A stretch of 64,000 nt of DNA from Vicinamibacterales bacterium (GCA_036504215.1 DASXVO010000043.1:51128-115127); one strand, 5' to 3'; counted from the stretch's first letter, positions 43,404 to 52,113 are shown. The notes: a model not told the origin generated them from the letters alone. Numbers and translations are program-made.

Positions 43404-44930
43404 ATGCGCGCCACGTGGACCCTCATGGTCGCCCTCGGCCTGCCGGCGGCGGTCGCCTCGGCCGGCAGCCTGCCCTACGCACCCGCGCTCGCGCGGTGCT
43501 ACGACGCGATTCTCGACGCCCGGTTCGATGCGGCCGACGCGGAGATCGCGCAGGCGTGCGGTCCGGCACCCGTCGAGGCGTGCGAACTGCTGCGCGCGAC
43601 CTCCCTCTGGTGGCGCATCCAGCTCGATCCCATGAACCGGTCGCTCGACGGGGAGTTCCGGACGAAGATCGATCGCGTCGTCGAGGCCACCGAACGGTGG
43701 GTCGGGCGTGAGCCGCGGCGCGGCGACGCCTGGTTCTTCGTTGGCGCGGCGTACGGCCTGCGGGTGCAGTTTCGCGTGCTGCGCGGGGAGCGGGTTGCCG
43801 CCGCCCGGGACGGGAAGCGGATCAAGGACGCGCTCGAGCGGGCGCTCGCCCAGGACCCCACGCTGCAGGACGCGTACTTCGGGATCGGTCTCTATCACTA
43901 CTACGCAGACATCGCGCCCGCGGCGCTGAAGCTGCTCCGCTGGATGCTGCTCCTGCCCGGCGGCAACCGCGTGCAGGGTCTGCAGGAGATGGTGCGCGCC
44001 CGCGACCGCGGCGAACTGCTGCGCGGCGAGGCCGACTTCCAGTTGCACCTGATCTACATCTGGTACGAGCGCGACGCCGACCAGGCGCTGAAACTGCTGG
44101 GCGGCCTGCGCACCCGCTATCCGCACAATCCACTCTTCCTCCAGGCCATCGCGGACGTGCAGCGCGTCTACCTGCACGATGAGGCGGCAGCGCTCGACAC
44201 GTGGCGCGCGCTGTTCAACCAGGCCCGGCAGCGGCGGCTGTCGTTTCCCGAGATGAGTGAAGCGCGTGCGCGGATCGGCATCGGGATCGAGCTCGACGCG
44301 CTCTTCGAGACCGACTCGGCCCTCGAGCAGTTTCGCCTCGTCGCGGACGCGAAGCCCCAGGCGCCGTACGGCGCCACGGCACTGGCGCGCCTGCATCTCG
44401 GCATGGCGTACGATCGACTGGGGCGACGCGGGGAGGCGGTGGCGGCGTATCAGGCCGCGCTTGCCGCCGCGCCTCCCGACGATCCGCAGGGAGTGCGGAT
44501 CGCGGCGCGCGAAGGCCTGAGGCGGAGTCCCGATGCGCGGCTGGCCGAAGCCTATCGCCTGTCACTCGACGGCTGGCGGCACCTGCAGCGCGGATCGATC
44601 GAGGCCGCCGCCGACAGCCTCGGTCGGTCCGCGTCGATCAACCCGACCGATCCGGTCACCCGCTTCCGCCTCGCCTCGCTCAACGTCCAGCGCCAGGACA
44701 CGCGGACGGCGCTCGCCGAATTCGAGCGCCTGATCGCACGGCGTCCGATGCCGCCGCCCACGATCCTCGCCGCGTCGTACCTTGGCGCCGCACGCCTCGT
44801 CGAGACCAGCGGCGATCGCGCGCGGGCAATCGATCTGTATCGCCGCGCGTCGACGACACGGGGCGCCGACGCCGACACGAAGCTCGCGGCATCACAAGCC
44901 CTCTCCCGCCTCGGCAGCAACGGGCAGTAG
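43404..44930 (+). CDS. TPR-repeat protein with N-terminal signal
   Basis: 508 residues from ATG 43404. Hydrophobic leader (MRATWTLMVALGLPAAVASA) suggests export to the periplasm. The rest consists of tetratricopeptide-like helical repeats (for example EPRRGDAWFFVGAAYGLRVQ, LQDAYFGIGLYHYYAD, GATALARLHLGMAYDRLGRRGEAVAAYQAALAA). A GTG at 43356 overlapping the ddl stop gives a 16-residue longer form in frame. It probably scaffolds an envelope complex; partners are unknown. Confidence 0.78.
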   Translation: MRATWTLMVALGLPAAVASAGSLPYAPALARCYDAILDARFDAADAEIAQACGPAPVEACELLRATSLWWRIQLDPMNRSLDGEFRTKIDRVVEATERWVGREPRRGDAWFFVGAAYGLRVQFRVLRGERVAAARDGKRIKDALERALAQDPTLQDAYFGIGLYHYYADIAPAALKLLRWMLLLPGGNRVQGLQEMVRARDRGELLRGEADFQLHLIYIWYERDADQALKLLGGLRTRYPHNPLFLQAIADVQRVYLHDEAAALDTWRALFNQARQRRLSFPEMSEARARIGIGIELDALFETDSALEQFRLVADAKPQAPYGATALARLHLGMAYDRLGRRGEAVAAYQAALAAAPPDDPQGVRIAAREGLRRSPDARLAEAYRLSLDGWRHLQRGSIEAAADSLGRSASINPTDPVTRFRLASLNVQRQDTRTALAEFERLIARRPMPPPTILAASYLGAARLVETSGDRARAIDLYRRASTTRGADADTKLAASQALSRLGSNGQ

Positions 44931-44993
44931 TCCACGACCGCTGACACAGAGCACGCGCAGACCAACGAGCACCAGTCAATCGCCCCGGGGAAC

Positions 44994-45161
44994 TCTGCGA
45001 TCTTCGCGATCTCTGTGTCGATCATCCAAATCGACTCTGCGTGATCTGCGATCTCCGTTCTGATGATCCGCATCATCTCTGCGTGATCTGCGATCCCCGT
45101 TCTGATGATCCGCATCATCTCTGCGTACTCTGCGATCTCCGTGTTGATCATCCGACATCGT
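44994..45161. repeat. Four tandem copies of a 42-bp repeat
   Basis: Units at 44994-45035, 45036-45077, 45078-45119 and 45120-45161. The two central units differ by one base (TCTGCGTGATCTGCGATCTC start, hairpin GATGAT-CCGC-ATCATC inside); the outer two are more diverged. No spacers and no adjacent cas genes. Confidence 0.9.
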
Positions 45162-45176
45162 CGCCACGCGCGATGC

Positions 45177-45235
45177 GATCGCGTCGTCGATCGCGTCGTC
45201 GATCGCGTTGTGATCGCGTCGCGACGATCGCGTGT
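45177..45235. repeat. 12-bp direct repeats rich in GATCGCGTC
   Basis: GATCGCGTCGTC occurs twice perfectly (45177-45188, 45189-45200) and then in degenerate copies up to about 45235. It follows the 42-bp array directly. Together they fill the gap between the TPR gene and the next promoter. Confidence 0.85.
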
Positions 45236-45270
45236 CGCTCGGGTTTTTGACTTTTGATGTCACTTTGTGC

Positions 45271-45298
45271 TTGACATCATTTTTTTCTCAACCATAAT
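45271..45298 (+). promoter_or_regulatory. Strong promoter of the 17-residue peptide transcript
   Basis: Perfect TTGACA (45271-45276), 16-base spacer containing a T-run, CATAAT (45293-45298). Start near 45305. The AT-rich island stands out in a GC-rich genome. Confidence 0.75.
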
Positions 45299-45304
45299 CT
45301 ACAT

Positions 45305-45623
45305 GCAGTATGAGCGAGGTGGGCTTAGGCCACGCCTTGTGATTGCTCGATGCCGGTTGCGCAACTCAGTCGCTGGTCGCCGGGAGGACAAACGGCGAAG
45401 AGCGGGGGGGGCGAGAAAGAAACCCGGCGGGAGGACGCGCTAGACGATCGCCAGCAACTCGAGGTCGGAACGGGCGGCCTCGGTTCGAGAGATGCGGACT
45501 CCCGCAACGCGTGGGAGCGAGCAACGAAGCGGAGAGCGCCAGGGCACGTCAGCATCCGGTTCGCACGCTGCGTCATCCCGGGCGCCAACTCACGCACTCC
45601 AAACCGAAGGGGGGGATAAGGAC
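45305..45623 (+). other. Untranslated leader of about 320 bases
   Basis: Between the promoter and the peptide gene there is no conserved reading frame. It contains stems such as TCGCCG (45377-45382) with CGGCGA (45393-45398), whose loop holds GGAGGAC, and a second copy of CGGGAGGAC near 45429-45437. Several GGA motifs recur, so a CsrA-type binding leader or a stable structured RNA is possible. No match to RNase P, tmRNA or SRP RNA was seen. Confidence 0.5.
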
Positions 45624-45677
45624 ATGGCGAAGAAAGTCGCGAAGAAGCCCGCCAAGAAGGCCGGCAAGAAGCGGTAA
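45624..45677 (+). CDS. 17-residue Lys/Ala-rich peptide
   Basis: ATG 45624 to TAA 45677 encodes MAKKVAKKPAKKAGKKR: nine lysines, two repeats of AKKxAKKP type, no acidic residue. It resembles the AKK tails of histone H1-like bacterial proteins. The frame is supported by its own strong promoter, a G-rich GGGGGGATAAGGAC ribosome region just upstream, a hairpin over the stop codon and a perfect terminator. Possible roles are a nucleic-acid or membrane binding peptide, or a short translated marker in a regulatory RNA. Too short for similarity-based proof. Confidence 0.6.
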   Translation: MAKKVAKKPAKKAGKKR

Positions 45678-45689
45678 GAGCCTTACCGC
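45671..45689 (+). promoter_or_regulatory. Hairpin over the stop codon of the peptide gene
   Basis: GCGGTAAG-AGC-CTTACCGC is a perfect 8-bp stem that includes the last codon and the TAA. It precedes the terminator by 7 bases. Confidence 0.7.
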
Positions 45690-45696
45690 GAGAAGA

Positions 45697-45721
45697 GGGG
45701 GCGAGCGTCGCCCCCTTTTTT
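45697..45721 (+). terminator. Rho-independent terminator of the peptide gene
   Basis: GGGGGCGA-GCG-TCGCCCCC, an 8-bp GC-rich stem, followed by TTTTTT. The U-tract overlaps the stop codon of the convergent HEAT-cyclophilin gene. Confidence 0.92.
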
Positions 45722-47897
45722 ATTGTACGGAATTGCCCAGCATCGTCTTCCCGTCCCACACTCTCACCCGCGTGATCGTGTCCCCTGCCTGCAGCCGATC
45801 GACAATCTCCAATCCAGACACGACGCGGCCGAAGACGGTGTAACGCCCGTCCAGGTGCGGCTGCGGGGAATGTGTGATGAAGAACTGGCTGCCGCCGGTG
45901 TCCGCCCATTCGAGCGCCATGCCGAGCGTGCCGCGCAGGTAGGGACGCTCGTTGATCTCGTCGCGGATCGTGTAGCCGGGCCCGCCCTCGCCATCGCCGC
46001 GGGGATCGCCATCCTGCACGACGAAGTTCGACACGACGCGGTGCAGCGCCGCGGCGTTGAAGAAGCCCCGCGCGGCGAGCGCGACGAAGTTCGCGCAGGT
46101 GCGTGGCGCATCGACGACCGCGAGTTCGAGTTCGACCGTGCCGCGACTGGTGTCGATGAACACGTGCGGTGACACGGTGGGCACGATCAACTCGGGCGAC
46201 TCGTAGAAGCTCGCCTCCTGCGCACCGGGCGCCGGACGGATGGCCGCCGGCAGATCGGCCGCCTGATCGAACGGCTTCAACAGGGTGGCGGCGTGCAGCC
46301 TCACAGCCCAGTCCTTGTCCGACAGCGCTTCCCGCAGCGTGGGCGTCGCGGCCGCGGCACCGTAGTTCGCCAGCGCGTCGAGTACGGCGCTGCGCGCACT
46401 GTACGAGGCGTCGCGGACACCGGCGTGGTACGCGTCGATGAGCGTGCGCTCCCCGCCTGCCGGTTTCAGCTCGCCGAGTCCGGCTGCCGCAGCGCTGCGT
46501 ACCACGACGTCGTCGTGCCTCAACCACTCGAGCAGCACCTGTTCGGTCTTCGGGGCCTTCAGCTTCACCAACGCGCCCAGCACGGCGGGAATCACCCGGA
46601 GGTCCCGATCCTGCAACATGGCCGTCAGGCGCGGCAGCGCCGCCTGCGCATCGAGGCCGCCGAGCAACGTCGCCAGTGTTGCCCGGACGCTCCAGTCGCG
46701 ATCGGTGTCGATCCCCGAGAGCATGAGCAGGAACGCCTGCGTGTCGAGGTCCTTGATCGCCCTGAGCACGGCCGATCGGACGGCGGGTGACGGGTGGGAC
46801 ACCAGGTCGAGCAGCGGATCGATCGCACCCGCGGCGCGCGTCGCACCGATCGCCGGGATGACGTCGAGCAGGAACTGGGGATCGAGGTTCCTCGTCCGGA
46901 GCAGCTTCACGAGGACGGCCCCGGCGCGTCGGTCGCCGATCTGGCCGAGCGCGCGTACCGCCGAGATCGCGGTGCGGCCGTCCTCCGACCATGCCTGCGC
47001 CAGCGCGGCCAGCGTGTCGATCGCCGCCGGGTCCTTGAGTGCTCCAAGCCCACGGGCCGCGAAGGACCGCCCGAACAGACTGTCCCCTGTCGCCAGCGCC
47101 ACGAGCGGTCCGTACGCACGTCGATCCTCGGTGCGCTGAAGCGCGAACGCCACGGGCCACCAGCGGACGAGGGGCCGGCCCGACGCGTCGAGCACGGCCG
47201 CCGCCAGCGGTTCGTACGCCTTGAGACGGCCGAGCGCCAGCACGGCGAGCCGAAAGGCCTCGACCTCCGCGCTGTGCGTCGCCTCCAGGTCGTCGGGCGC
47301 AATCGAGGCGAGCACGCCGGCCTTGACGTAGCGCGCCGCCAGTGCGCCGATCATGGGCGCACTGCCGGCGTCGTTCAGCTGTCCGAGCGCCTCCGCGGCC
47401 CGCCCCTGAACCAGAGGCGAAGCATCGGCGAGCGCCGAGCGCAACGCGCCCGCAGCCGACCCGTCGCGCAACAGACCGAGGGCGAAGGCCGCCATCTGGC
47501 GCACCTCCGGCTCGCCGTCCGATGACAGGACCGCCGCCAGCGGCTCGATGCCCGCCGCGAGACCCACCCGGCCGACCGCGAGCGCAGCGCGGTAGCGAAT
47601 TCGAGGATCCCGATCGGTGAGCAGCAATACGAGATCGGGCACCGGTGCGGCCGGCGTCGCGGTCGCGCGCATCTTCTTCGCGGGAACCGGCGCGGCCGGC
47701 GGCTTCGGCGTCTGGTCTCGCAGGATGCGCTGGTCCTCCAGCCGCAGAATCCAGGACAGTCTCTGCTCGTAGCTGACGGCAGCGGCCGGTGCCGAGGGAG
47801 GCCCGCCGGCGAATGCCGCCACCGCAACGGGCAGCGCGAGGGCCAGGACCGCGCACGAGGCGCGTCGTGCGAGACGAATCATGGAAGACGTGGGCAT
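45720..47897 (-). CDS. HEAT-repeat protein fused to a cyclophilin-type prolyl isomerase, exported
   Basis: 725 residues from ATG 47897 (47882 possible). Signal peptide (about 6-30), Pro-rich linker, then about 12 HEAT repeats (for example DPRIRYRAALAVGRVGLAAGIEPLAAVL, PEVRQMAAFALGLLRDGSAAGALRSAL) to about residue 555. The last 160 residues are a cyclophilin: VDAPRTCANFVALAARGFFNAAALHRVVSNFVVQDGD, MALEWADTGGSQFFITHSPQPHLDGRYTVFGRVVSGLEIVDRL. The catalytic Arg (HRVV) and the FFI/HLDG motifs are intact. Probably a periplasmic foldase whose HEAT solenoid binds client or partner proteins. Confidence 0.9.
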   Translation of the reverse strand: MPTSSMIRLARRASCAVLALALPVAVAAFAGGPPSAPAAAVSYEQRLSWILRLEDQRILRDQTPKPPAAPVPAKKMRATATPAAPVPDLVLLLTDRDPRIRYRAALAVGRVGLAAGIEPLAAVLSSDGEPEVRQMAAFALGLLRDGSAAGALRSALADASPLVQGRAAEALGQLNDAGSAPMIGALAARYVKAGVLASIAPDDLEATHSAEVEAFRLAVLALGRLKAYEPLAAAVLDASGRPLVRWWPVAFALQRTEDRRAYGPLVALATGDSLFGRSFAARGLGALKDPAAIDTLAALAQAWSEDGRTAISAVRALGQIGDRRAGAVLVKLLRTRNLDPQFLLDVIPAIGATRAAGAIDPLLDLVSHPSPAVRSAVLRAIKDLDTQAFLLMLSGIDTDRDWSVRATLATLLGGLDAQAALPRLTAMLQDRDLRVIPAVLGALVKLKAPKTEQVLLEWLRHDDVVVRSAAAAGLGELKPAGGERTLIDAYHAGVRDASYSARSAVLDALANYGAAAATPTLREALSDKDWAVRLHAATLLKPFDQAADLPAAIRPAPGAQEASFYESPELIVPTVSPHVFIDTSRGTVELELAVVDAPRTCANFVALAARGFFNAAALHRVVSNFVVQDGDPRGDGEGGPGYTIRDEINERPYLRGTLGMALEWADTGGSQFFITHSPQPHLDGRYTVFGRVVSGLEIVDRLQAGDTITRVRVWDGKTMLGNSVQ

Positions 47898-47932
47898 GAT
47901 GTGCCGCGGTCCCGCCTGTGGCGGAGCCACTC

Positions 47933-49039
47933 TCAGTGAAGTACGGACGTTCGCAACGTGGCGCGCTCGATTCGGTCGAGCACGATCGCCACGCCGATGC
48001 CGGGCCCGGCCGGCACCGCGATGGTGCCATCCGGCGCCACCTCGACCGGCGGCTCGATGAGGTCGGGCACGAAATACCGCCGGCTGGCTGCCACGTCCCC
48101 CGGCAGCGAGAAGTTCGGCAGCGTGGACAGGTGGATGTTGTGTGCCCGGCCGATGCCCGACTCGAGCATCCCGCCGTGCCACACTGGAACGCCTCGCGCC
48201 GCACACAGATCGTGCACGCGAATCGACGGCGTGAACCCGCCGAGCCGCCCCGGCTTGATGTTGATGATGCGGCAGGCACCCGCCTCGATGGCATGCTCAG
48301 CCTGTTCCGGCGAGTGGATCGACTCGTCGAGACAGATCGGCGTCGCCAGCCGGCGCTGCAGTATCGCGTGCTGCCCCACGTCGTCGTAGTCGAGCGGCTG
48401 CTCGATCATCATCAGGTGAAACTGGTCGAGCGCCGCCAGATGGTCCGTGTCCGCCAGCGAATACGCGGCGTTGGCGTCCACCATCAGCGGGATGTCGCCG
48501 AAGCGATCGCGCACCATTCGAACGGCGTCGATGTCCCACCCCGGCTTGATCTTGATCTTGATCCGGCGGTACCCGGCGTCGAGTTCCGTCCGGATCTTCT
48601 GCGCCAGTTGGTCGAGGGAATCCTGGATGCCGATCGACACGCCCGACGCGATGCGCGTCCGTTCGCCACCGAGCACCCTCGACAGCGGCTCACCCGTCTG
48701 GCGGGCGTACAGATCCCACGCCGCCATCTCGAGCGACGCCTTCGCCATGTTGTGGCCGCGCACCGCACGAAAGGCGCCGAACACCTCGCGTGGATGCGAG
48801 AACCGCGTCGCGAGCAGCGTCGGCCCCAGGAACTCCGTGACGACGTGCCACGCCGTCTCGTTGGTTTCCGGGCTGTAGTACGGCGCCTCCTCGGCGACGC
48901 ACTCGCCCCAGCCCTCGACGCCGTCACCGAAGAGCCGGACCAGGATGAAGGCCTTGTCGTGGACGCGGCCGAAGCTGGTCTCGAAGAAGTGGACCAGCGG
49001 GAGACGCAGCAACCGCAGTTCGATACGGTCGATGTTCAC
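47933..49039 (-). CDS. menC: o-Succinylbenzoate synthase / N-acylamino acid racemase (enolase superfamily)
   Basis: 368 residues from GTG 49039. Capping domain (1-130), then a TIM barrel with the KxK acid-base pair (K163/K165 in KIKIKPGWD), metal ligands D188, E213 and D238 (VDANAAY, IEQPL, CLDES) and the opposite Lys in NIKPGRLGG. The motif layout is that of MenC/NSAR. MenC makes o-succinylbenzoate for menaquinone, but no other men gene is adjacent, so racemase activity is an alternative. It precedes the HEAT-cyclophilin gene by 35 bases. Confidence 0.85.
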   Translation of the reverse strand: MNIDRIELRLLRLPLVHFFETSFGRVHDKAFILVRLFGDGVEGWGECVAEEAPYYSPETNETAWHVVTEFLGPTLLATRFSHPREVFGAFRAVRGHNMAKASLEMAAWDLYARQTGEPLSRVLGGERTRIASGVSIGIQDSLDQLAQKIRTELDAGYRRIKIKIKPGWDIDAVRMVRDRFGDIPLMVDANAAYSLADTDHLAALDQFHLMMIEQPLDYDDVGQHAILQRRLATPICLDESIHSPEQAEHAIEAGACRIINIKPGRLGGFTPSIRVHDLCAARGVPVWHGGMLESGIGRAHNIHLSTLPNFSLPGDVAASRRYFVPDLIEPPVEVAPDGTIAVPAGPGIGVAIVLDRIERATLRTSVLH

Positions 49040-49139
49040 GGGATTTCGCCTCGGCGGTCTGGTGTCGTGCGGTCGGAGCGACCGGGGAGACACTGCCCGC
49101 ATGATAGCACGCGCGCGTGGCGCAGCCCGGCGCCAGCAC

Positions 49140-49778
49140 TCAGGCTTTGGTGCGTGGAACGTAGTACCGGGTGCCGCGGCCCATTCCGCGAATCTGGCGC
49201 AACAGGTCGTCGAGCGCGTCGTCGCTGCCTGCGAGGTCGAACTGCGACGTCTCGACGACGAGCAGGGGAGTCGCGGTGTAGTGGAAGAAGAAGTGCTGGT
49301 AGGCCTCGTTGAGCTTCTGCACGTAGGCCGGATTGGGCCGATACGGCTCCTGCTCCGCGTCACGAACGCGCAGCCGCTTCACCAGCAGGTCCGAGGGCGC
49401 CTGCAGGTAGACCACCAGATCGGGCAACGACACGTCGCGGGCCAGCAGTTCGTACAGTCGCTGGTAGATGAACAGCTCGTTGTCGTCGAGGTTCAGATAC
49501 GCGTAGATTCGGTCCTTCTCGAACAGGTAGTCGCAGACCGTGGACTGGCTGAAGAGGTCCGCCTGCCGCAAGGAGACCTGCTGCCGGTGCCGGTTCAGGA
49601 GGAAGAAGAGCTGCGACTGGAGGCCGGCGCCCGCACGATCGGCGTAGAAGTCGGCGAGAAACGGATTGTCGGTTTCCTCGAGGACAGCGGTGGCGTCGAT
49701 GTGCGTGGCCAGACGTTCGGCCAACGCGGTCTTACCCACTCCGGGGGGGCCCTCGAGCGCGACGTAGCGGAAGTCCAA
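49140..49778 (-). CDS. Deoxynucleoside kinase
   Basis: 212 residues from TTG 49778. P-loop [15 protein letters not shown], then FFLLNRHRQQ, FEKDRIYAYLNL (the D/E-R-x lid motif) and VVYLQAPSDLLVKRLRVRD: the deoxyadenosine/deoxyguanosine kinase family that salvages deoxynucleosides. Total length fits the family (about 210). The rare TTG is taken because TATACT ends 9 bases before it and because the upstream frame overlaps accD; no ATG or GTG is available closer to the P-loop. Divergent from accD. Confidence 0.88.
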   Translation of the reverse strand: MDFRYVALEGPPGVGKTALAERLATHIDATAVLEETDNPFLADFYADRAGAGLQSQLFFLLNRHRQQVSLRQADLFSQSTVCDYLFEKDRIYAYLNLDDNELFIYQRLYELLARDVSLPDLVVYLQAPSDLLVKRLRVRDAEQEPYRPNPAYVQKLNEAYQHFFFHYTATPLLVVETSQFDLAGSDDALDDLLRQIRGMGRGTRYYVPRTKA

Positions 49779-49787
49779 AGCGGTCGG

Positions 49788-49793
49788 AGTATA
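49788..49793 (-). promoter_or_regulatory. -10 box of the deoxynucleoside kinase gene
   Basis: Minus-strand TATACT (49793-49788) followed by nine bases and the TTG at 49778; a very short leader at most. Confidence 0.5.
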
Positions 49794-49814
49794 CCCCGGT
49801 CCGCGGCATTCTGA

Positions 49815-49820
49815 TAAGCT
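49815..49820 (+). promoter_or_regulatory. -10 box of accD
   Basis: TAAGCT (or the overlapping GATAAG) ends 7 bases before the accD ATG at 49828; consistent with a leaderless or near-leaderless start. Confidence 0.4.
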
Positions 49821-49827
49821 CCCTTGA

Positions 49828-50721
49828 ATGGCGTGGTTCAAGAAGACGCGCAAGCCGATGGCGCCGTCTGACAAGGCGAGCCGCGTGCCCGAAGGGCTGT
49901 ACGTGAAGTGCCCCGACTGCACGCAGCTCATCTACAGCAAGGATCTGGCGGCCAATCTCGCTGTATGTCCGCGTTGCGCGCATCATTTCAAGATGTCCGC
50001 GACCGAGCGCCTGCAGATGATGTTCGACGACGCGTTCGTCGTCCACGACCCGGACCTGATCTCGACCGACCCGCTGCAATTCACCGACACCAAGCCGTAC
50101 AAGAGCCGGCTCGAGGCGAGCATCGCCTCCACGGGCATGAAGGACGCCGTGATCACGGCGTCCGGCCGCCTCGACGGCATCGACACCGAGATCGCGGCGA
50201 TGGAGTATGGCTTCATCGGGGGCAGCATGGGCGTGGTCGTCGGCGAGAAGATCACCCGCGCCATCGAGCGGGCGATCACCCGTCGGGCGCCGGTCGTCAT
50301 CGTCTCGTGCTCGGGCGGAGCGCGCATGATGGAAGGCGCGCTGTCGTTGATGCAGATGGCGAAGACATCCGCGGCCCTCGCCCGCCTGGACCGCGCGGGA
50401 CTGCCGTTCATCTCCGTGCTGACCGACCCGACGACGGGCGGCGTCACTGCGAGCTTCGCGATGCTGGGCGATCTCAATATCGCCGAACCGAAAGCGCTCA
50501 TCGGCTTCGCGGGACCACGGGTGATCGAGCAGACGATTCGCCAGAAGCTGCCCGAGGGGTTCCAGCGGAGCGAGTTCCTCCTGGAGCACGGCATGATCGA
50601 CCAGATCGTCGACCGCCGTGAACTCAAGGCCGCGATTGCCCGCGCGGTGCGCTTCATGGGCGCCAGCGACGCCGGCGTGCCCGCATCGGCGCCTCCGAGC
50701 GGCCGAGTCACGCCTGGTTAG
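49828..50721 (+). CDS. accD: Acetyl-CoA carboxylase carboxyltransferase subunit beta
   Basis: 297 residues. N-terminal C4 zinc finger (C28/C31 and C47/C50: KCPDC, CPRC) followed by the crotonase-like carboxyltransferase core: IAAMEYGFIGGSMGVVVGEKITR, SCSGGARMMEGALSLMQMAKT, and DPTTGGVTASFAMLGD. First step of fatty-acid synthesis with AccA. Followed by folC after 9 bases, the common accD-folC order. Confidence 0.96.
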   Translation: MAWFKKTRKPMAPSDKASRVPEGLYVKCPDCTQLIYSKDLAANLAVCPRCAHHFKMSATERLQMMFDDAFVVHDPDLISTDPLQFTDTKPYKSRLEASIASTGMKDAVITASGRLDGIDTEIAAMEYGFIGGSMGVVVGEKITRAIERAITRRAPVVIVSCSGGARMMEGALSLMQMAKTSAALARLDRAGLPFISVLTDPTTGGVTASFAMLGDLNIAEPKALIGFAGPRVIEQTIRQKLPEGFQRSEFLLEHGMIDQIVDRRELKAAIARAVRFMGASDAGVPASAPPSGRVTPG

Positions 50722-50730
50722 GCGGCACCA

Positions 50731-52047
50731 GTGGATCCGCTTTCCTATCTCTTCAGCCTCGAGAAGCTGGGGATCAAGTTCGGCCTCGACAACATCCACG
50801 CCATCTGCGCGGCTCTCGGCCATCCCGAAGCTGCCTGCCCGTCGGTGATCATCGCGGGGACGAACGGAAAGGGCTCCGTCGCCGCGATGGTGGAAACCGG
50901 CCTCCGCGTGGCGGGCCATCGCACCGGTCTCTACACCTCACCGCACCTGGTAGGCCTCGAGGAGCGATTCGTCATCGACGGCCGGCAGATCGACACCGAG
51001 TCGCTCGTTGCCGCGGCGGCCACCGTCCGGCAGGCGGTCGATCGCGCGTTGTCCGGCGGGCGCCTGGAGACCCAGCCGACGTTCTTCGAGGTCACGACGG
51101 CGATCGGCTTCGAACTGTTTCGCCGTGCGCACGTCTCTTTCGCGGTGTTCGAGGTGGGCCTGGGCGGGCGGTTCGACGCAACCAACATCGTCACACCCGT
51201 CGCGGCGGCGATCACGACAATCGACTTCGACCACGAACGATTCCTGGGGCACACGATTCCGGCGATTGCCGCCGAGAAGGCCGGAGTGATCAAGTCGGGG
51301 ATTCCCGTGGTCGTCGGCGAGACGAAGCCCGAGGCCCTGCGCGTCTTCGAGGCGGTGTGTCGGGAACGGCACGCGACGATGATCCGGGCGGGGGACGGGG
51401 TGCGCGCCGAGATCCTCGGGTTCGACGGCGGGCGGGCTGTCCTCGACCTCCGAACGCCGGCGCGGACCTACGGCCGTGTCCCGCTCGCGTTGCGAGGCCG
51501 ACATCAGGCCAGCAACGCGGTGGTGGCCGTTCGATTGCTCGAGGAGATCGACAGGCTCGGAACCCGCGTCGGGGCAGACGGTGTTGTGGCCGCGCTCGGC
51601 GCGACCCGCTGGCCGGGACGTCTCGATCTGCTGACCGACGCGACCGGGCGTCAGGTGCTGTGCGACTCGGCCCACAACCCCGCGGGTGCCCGGGCGCTGG
51701 CCGAATACCTCCGGGAATTTCACCCGGCAGGTCTGCCGATCGTCTTCGGGATCATGAAGGACAAGGACGTCGCCGGGACGCTGGCACCGTTGATCCCGTT
51801 CGCCTCGCGTTTGTTTCTCACCCGTGCGCACACCGACCGTGCCCTCCCGCTCGGCGCGCTGGCCGAAACGGCTCGCAGGCTGGGACGCGATGTCCCGTCC
51901 GAGATCGAGCCCGATCCCGTGATGGCCCTCGAGCGGGCGTGGAACCACGCCCGGCTGGTCTGTGCGGCCGGTTCGATCTTCGTGGTCGGGGAACTCGTCG
52001 GGCGCCTTCGCCCCGACGACAGGCGGCCTCCGGGCGGGGCGCACTGA
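50731..52047 (+). CDS. folC: Folylpolyglutamate / dihydrofolate synthase
   Basis: 438 residues from GTG 50731. Mur-ligase fold: ATP loop IIAGTNGKGSVAAMVE, FEVTTAIGFELFRRAHVSFAVFEVGLGGRFDATN, ITTIDFDHERFLGHT, and the C-terminal DSAHNPAGARALAEYL. Adds glutamates to folates. It lies between accD and lptD. Confidence 0.93.
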   Translation: MDPLSYLFSLEKLGIKFGLDNIHAICAALGHPEAACPSVIIAGTNGKGSVAAMVETGLRVAGHRTGLYTSPHLVGLEERFVIDGRQIDTESLVAAAATVRQAVDRALSGGRLETQPTFFEVTTAIGFELFRRAHVSFAVFEVGLGGRFDATNIVTPVAAAITTIDFDHERFLGHTIPAIAAEKAGVIKSGIPVVVGETKPEALRVFEAVCRERHATMIRAGDGVRAEILGFDGGRAVLDLRTPARTYGRVPLALRGRHQASNAVVAVRLLEEIDRLGTRVGADGVVAALGATRWPGRLDLLTDATGRQVLCDSAHNPAGARALAEYLREFHPAGLPIVFGIMKDKDVAGTLAPLIPFASRLFLTRAHTDRALPLGALAETARRLGRDVPSEIEPDPVMALERAWNHARLVCAAGSIFVVGELVGRLRPDDRRPPGGAH

Positions 52048-52084
52048 GCCGTTCGCGCACGCGAGATCCACCTCCGGCCGTCGA

Positions 52085-52113
52085 TTGCTGGCGCCCGGTC
52101 GACGTGGTATTCT
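52085..52113 (+). promoter_or_regulatory. Promoter upstream of lptD
   Basis: TTGCTG (52085-52090), 17-base spacer, TATTCT (52108-52113). Start near 52120 gives a roughly 70-base leader before the ATG at 52189. Confidence 0.5.

Noticed and set aside
44994..45161. The 42-bp array as a CRISPR
   Set aside because: There are no spacers; the entire 42-bp period repeats.
45305..45623. RNase P RNA, tmRNA or SRP RNA
   Set aside because: None of the conserved core sequences of these RNAs is visible; the final short open frame is unlike a tmRNA tag.
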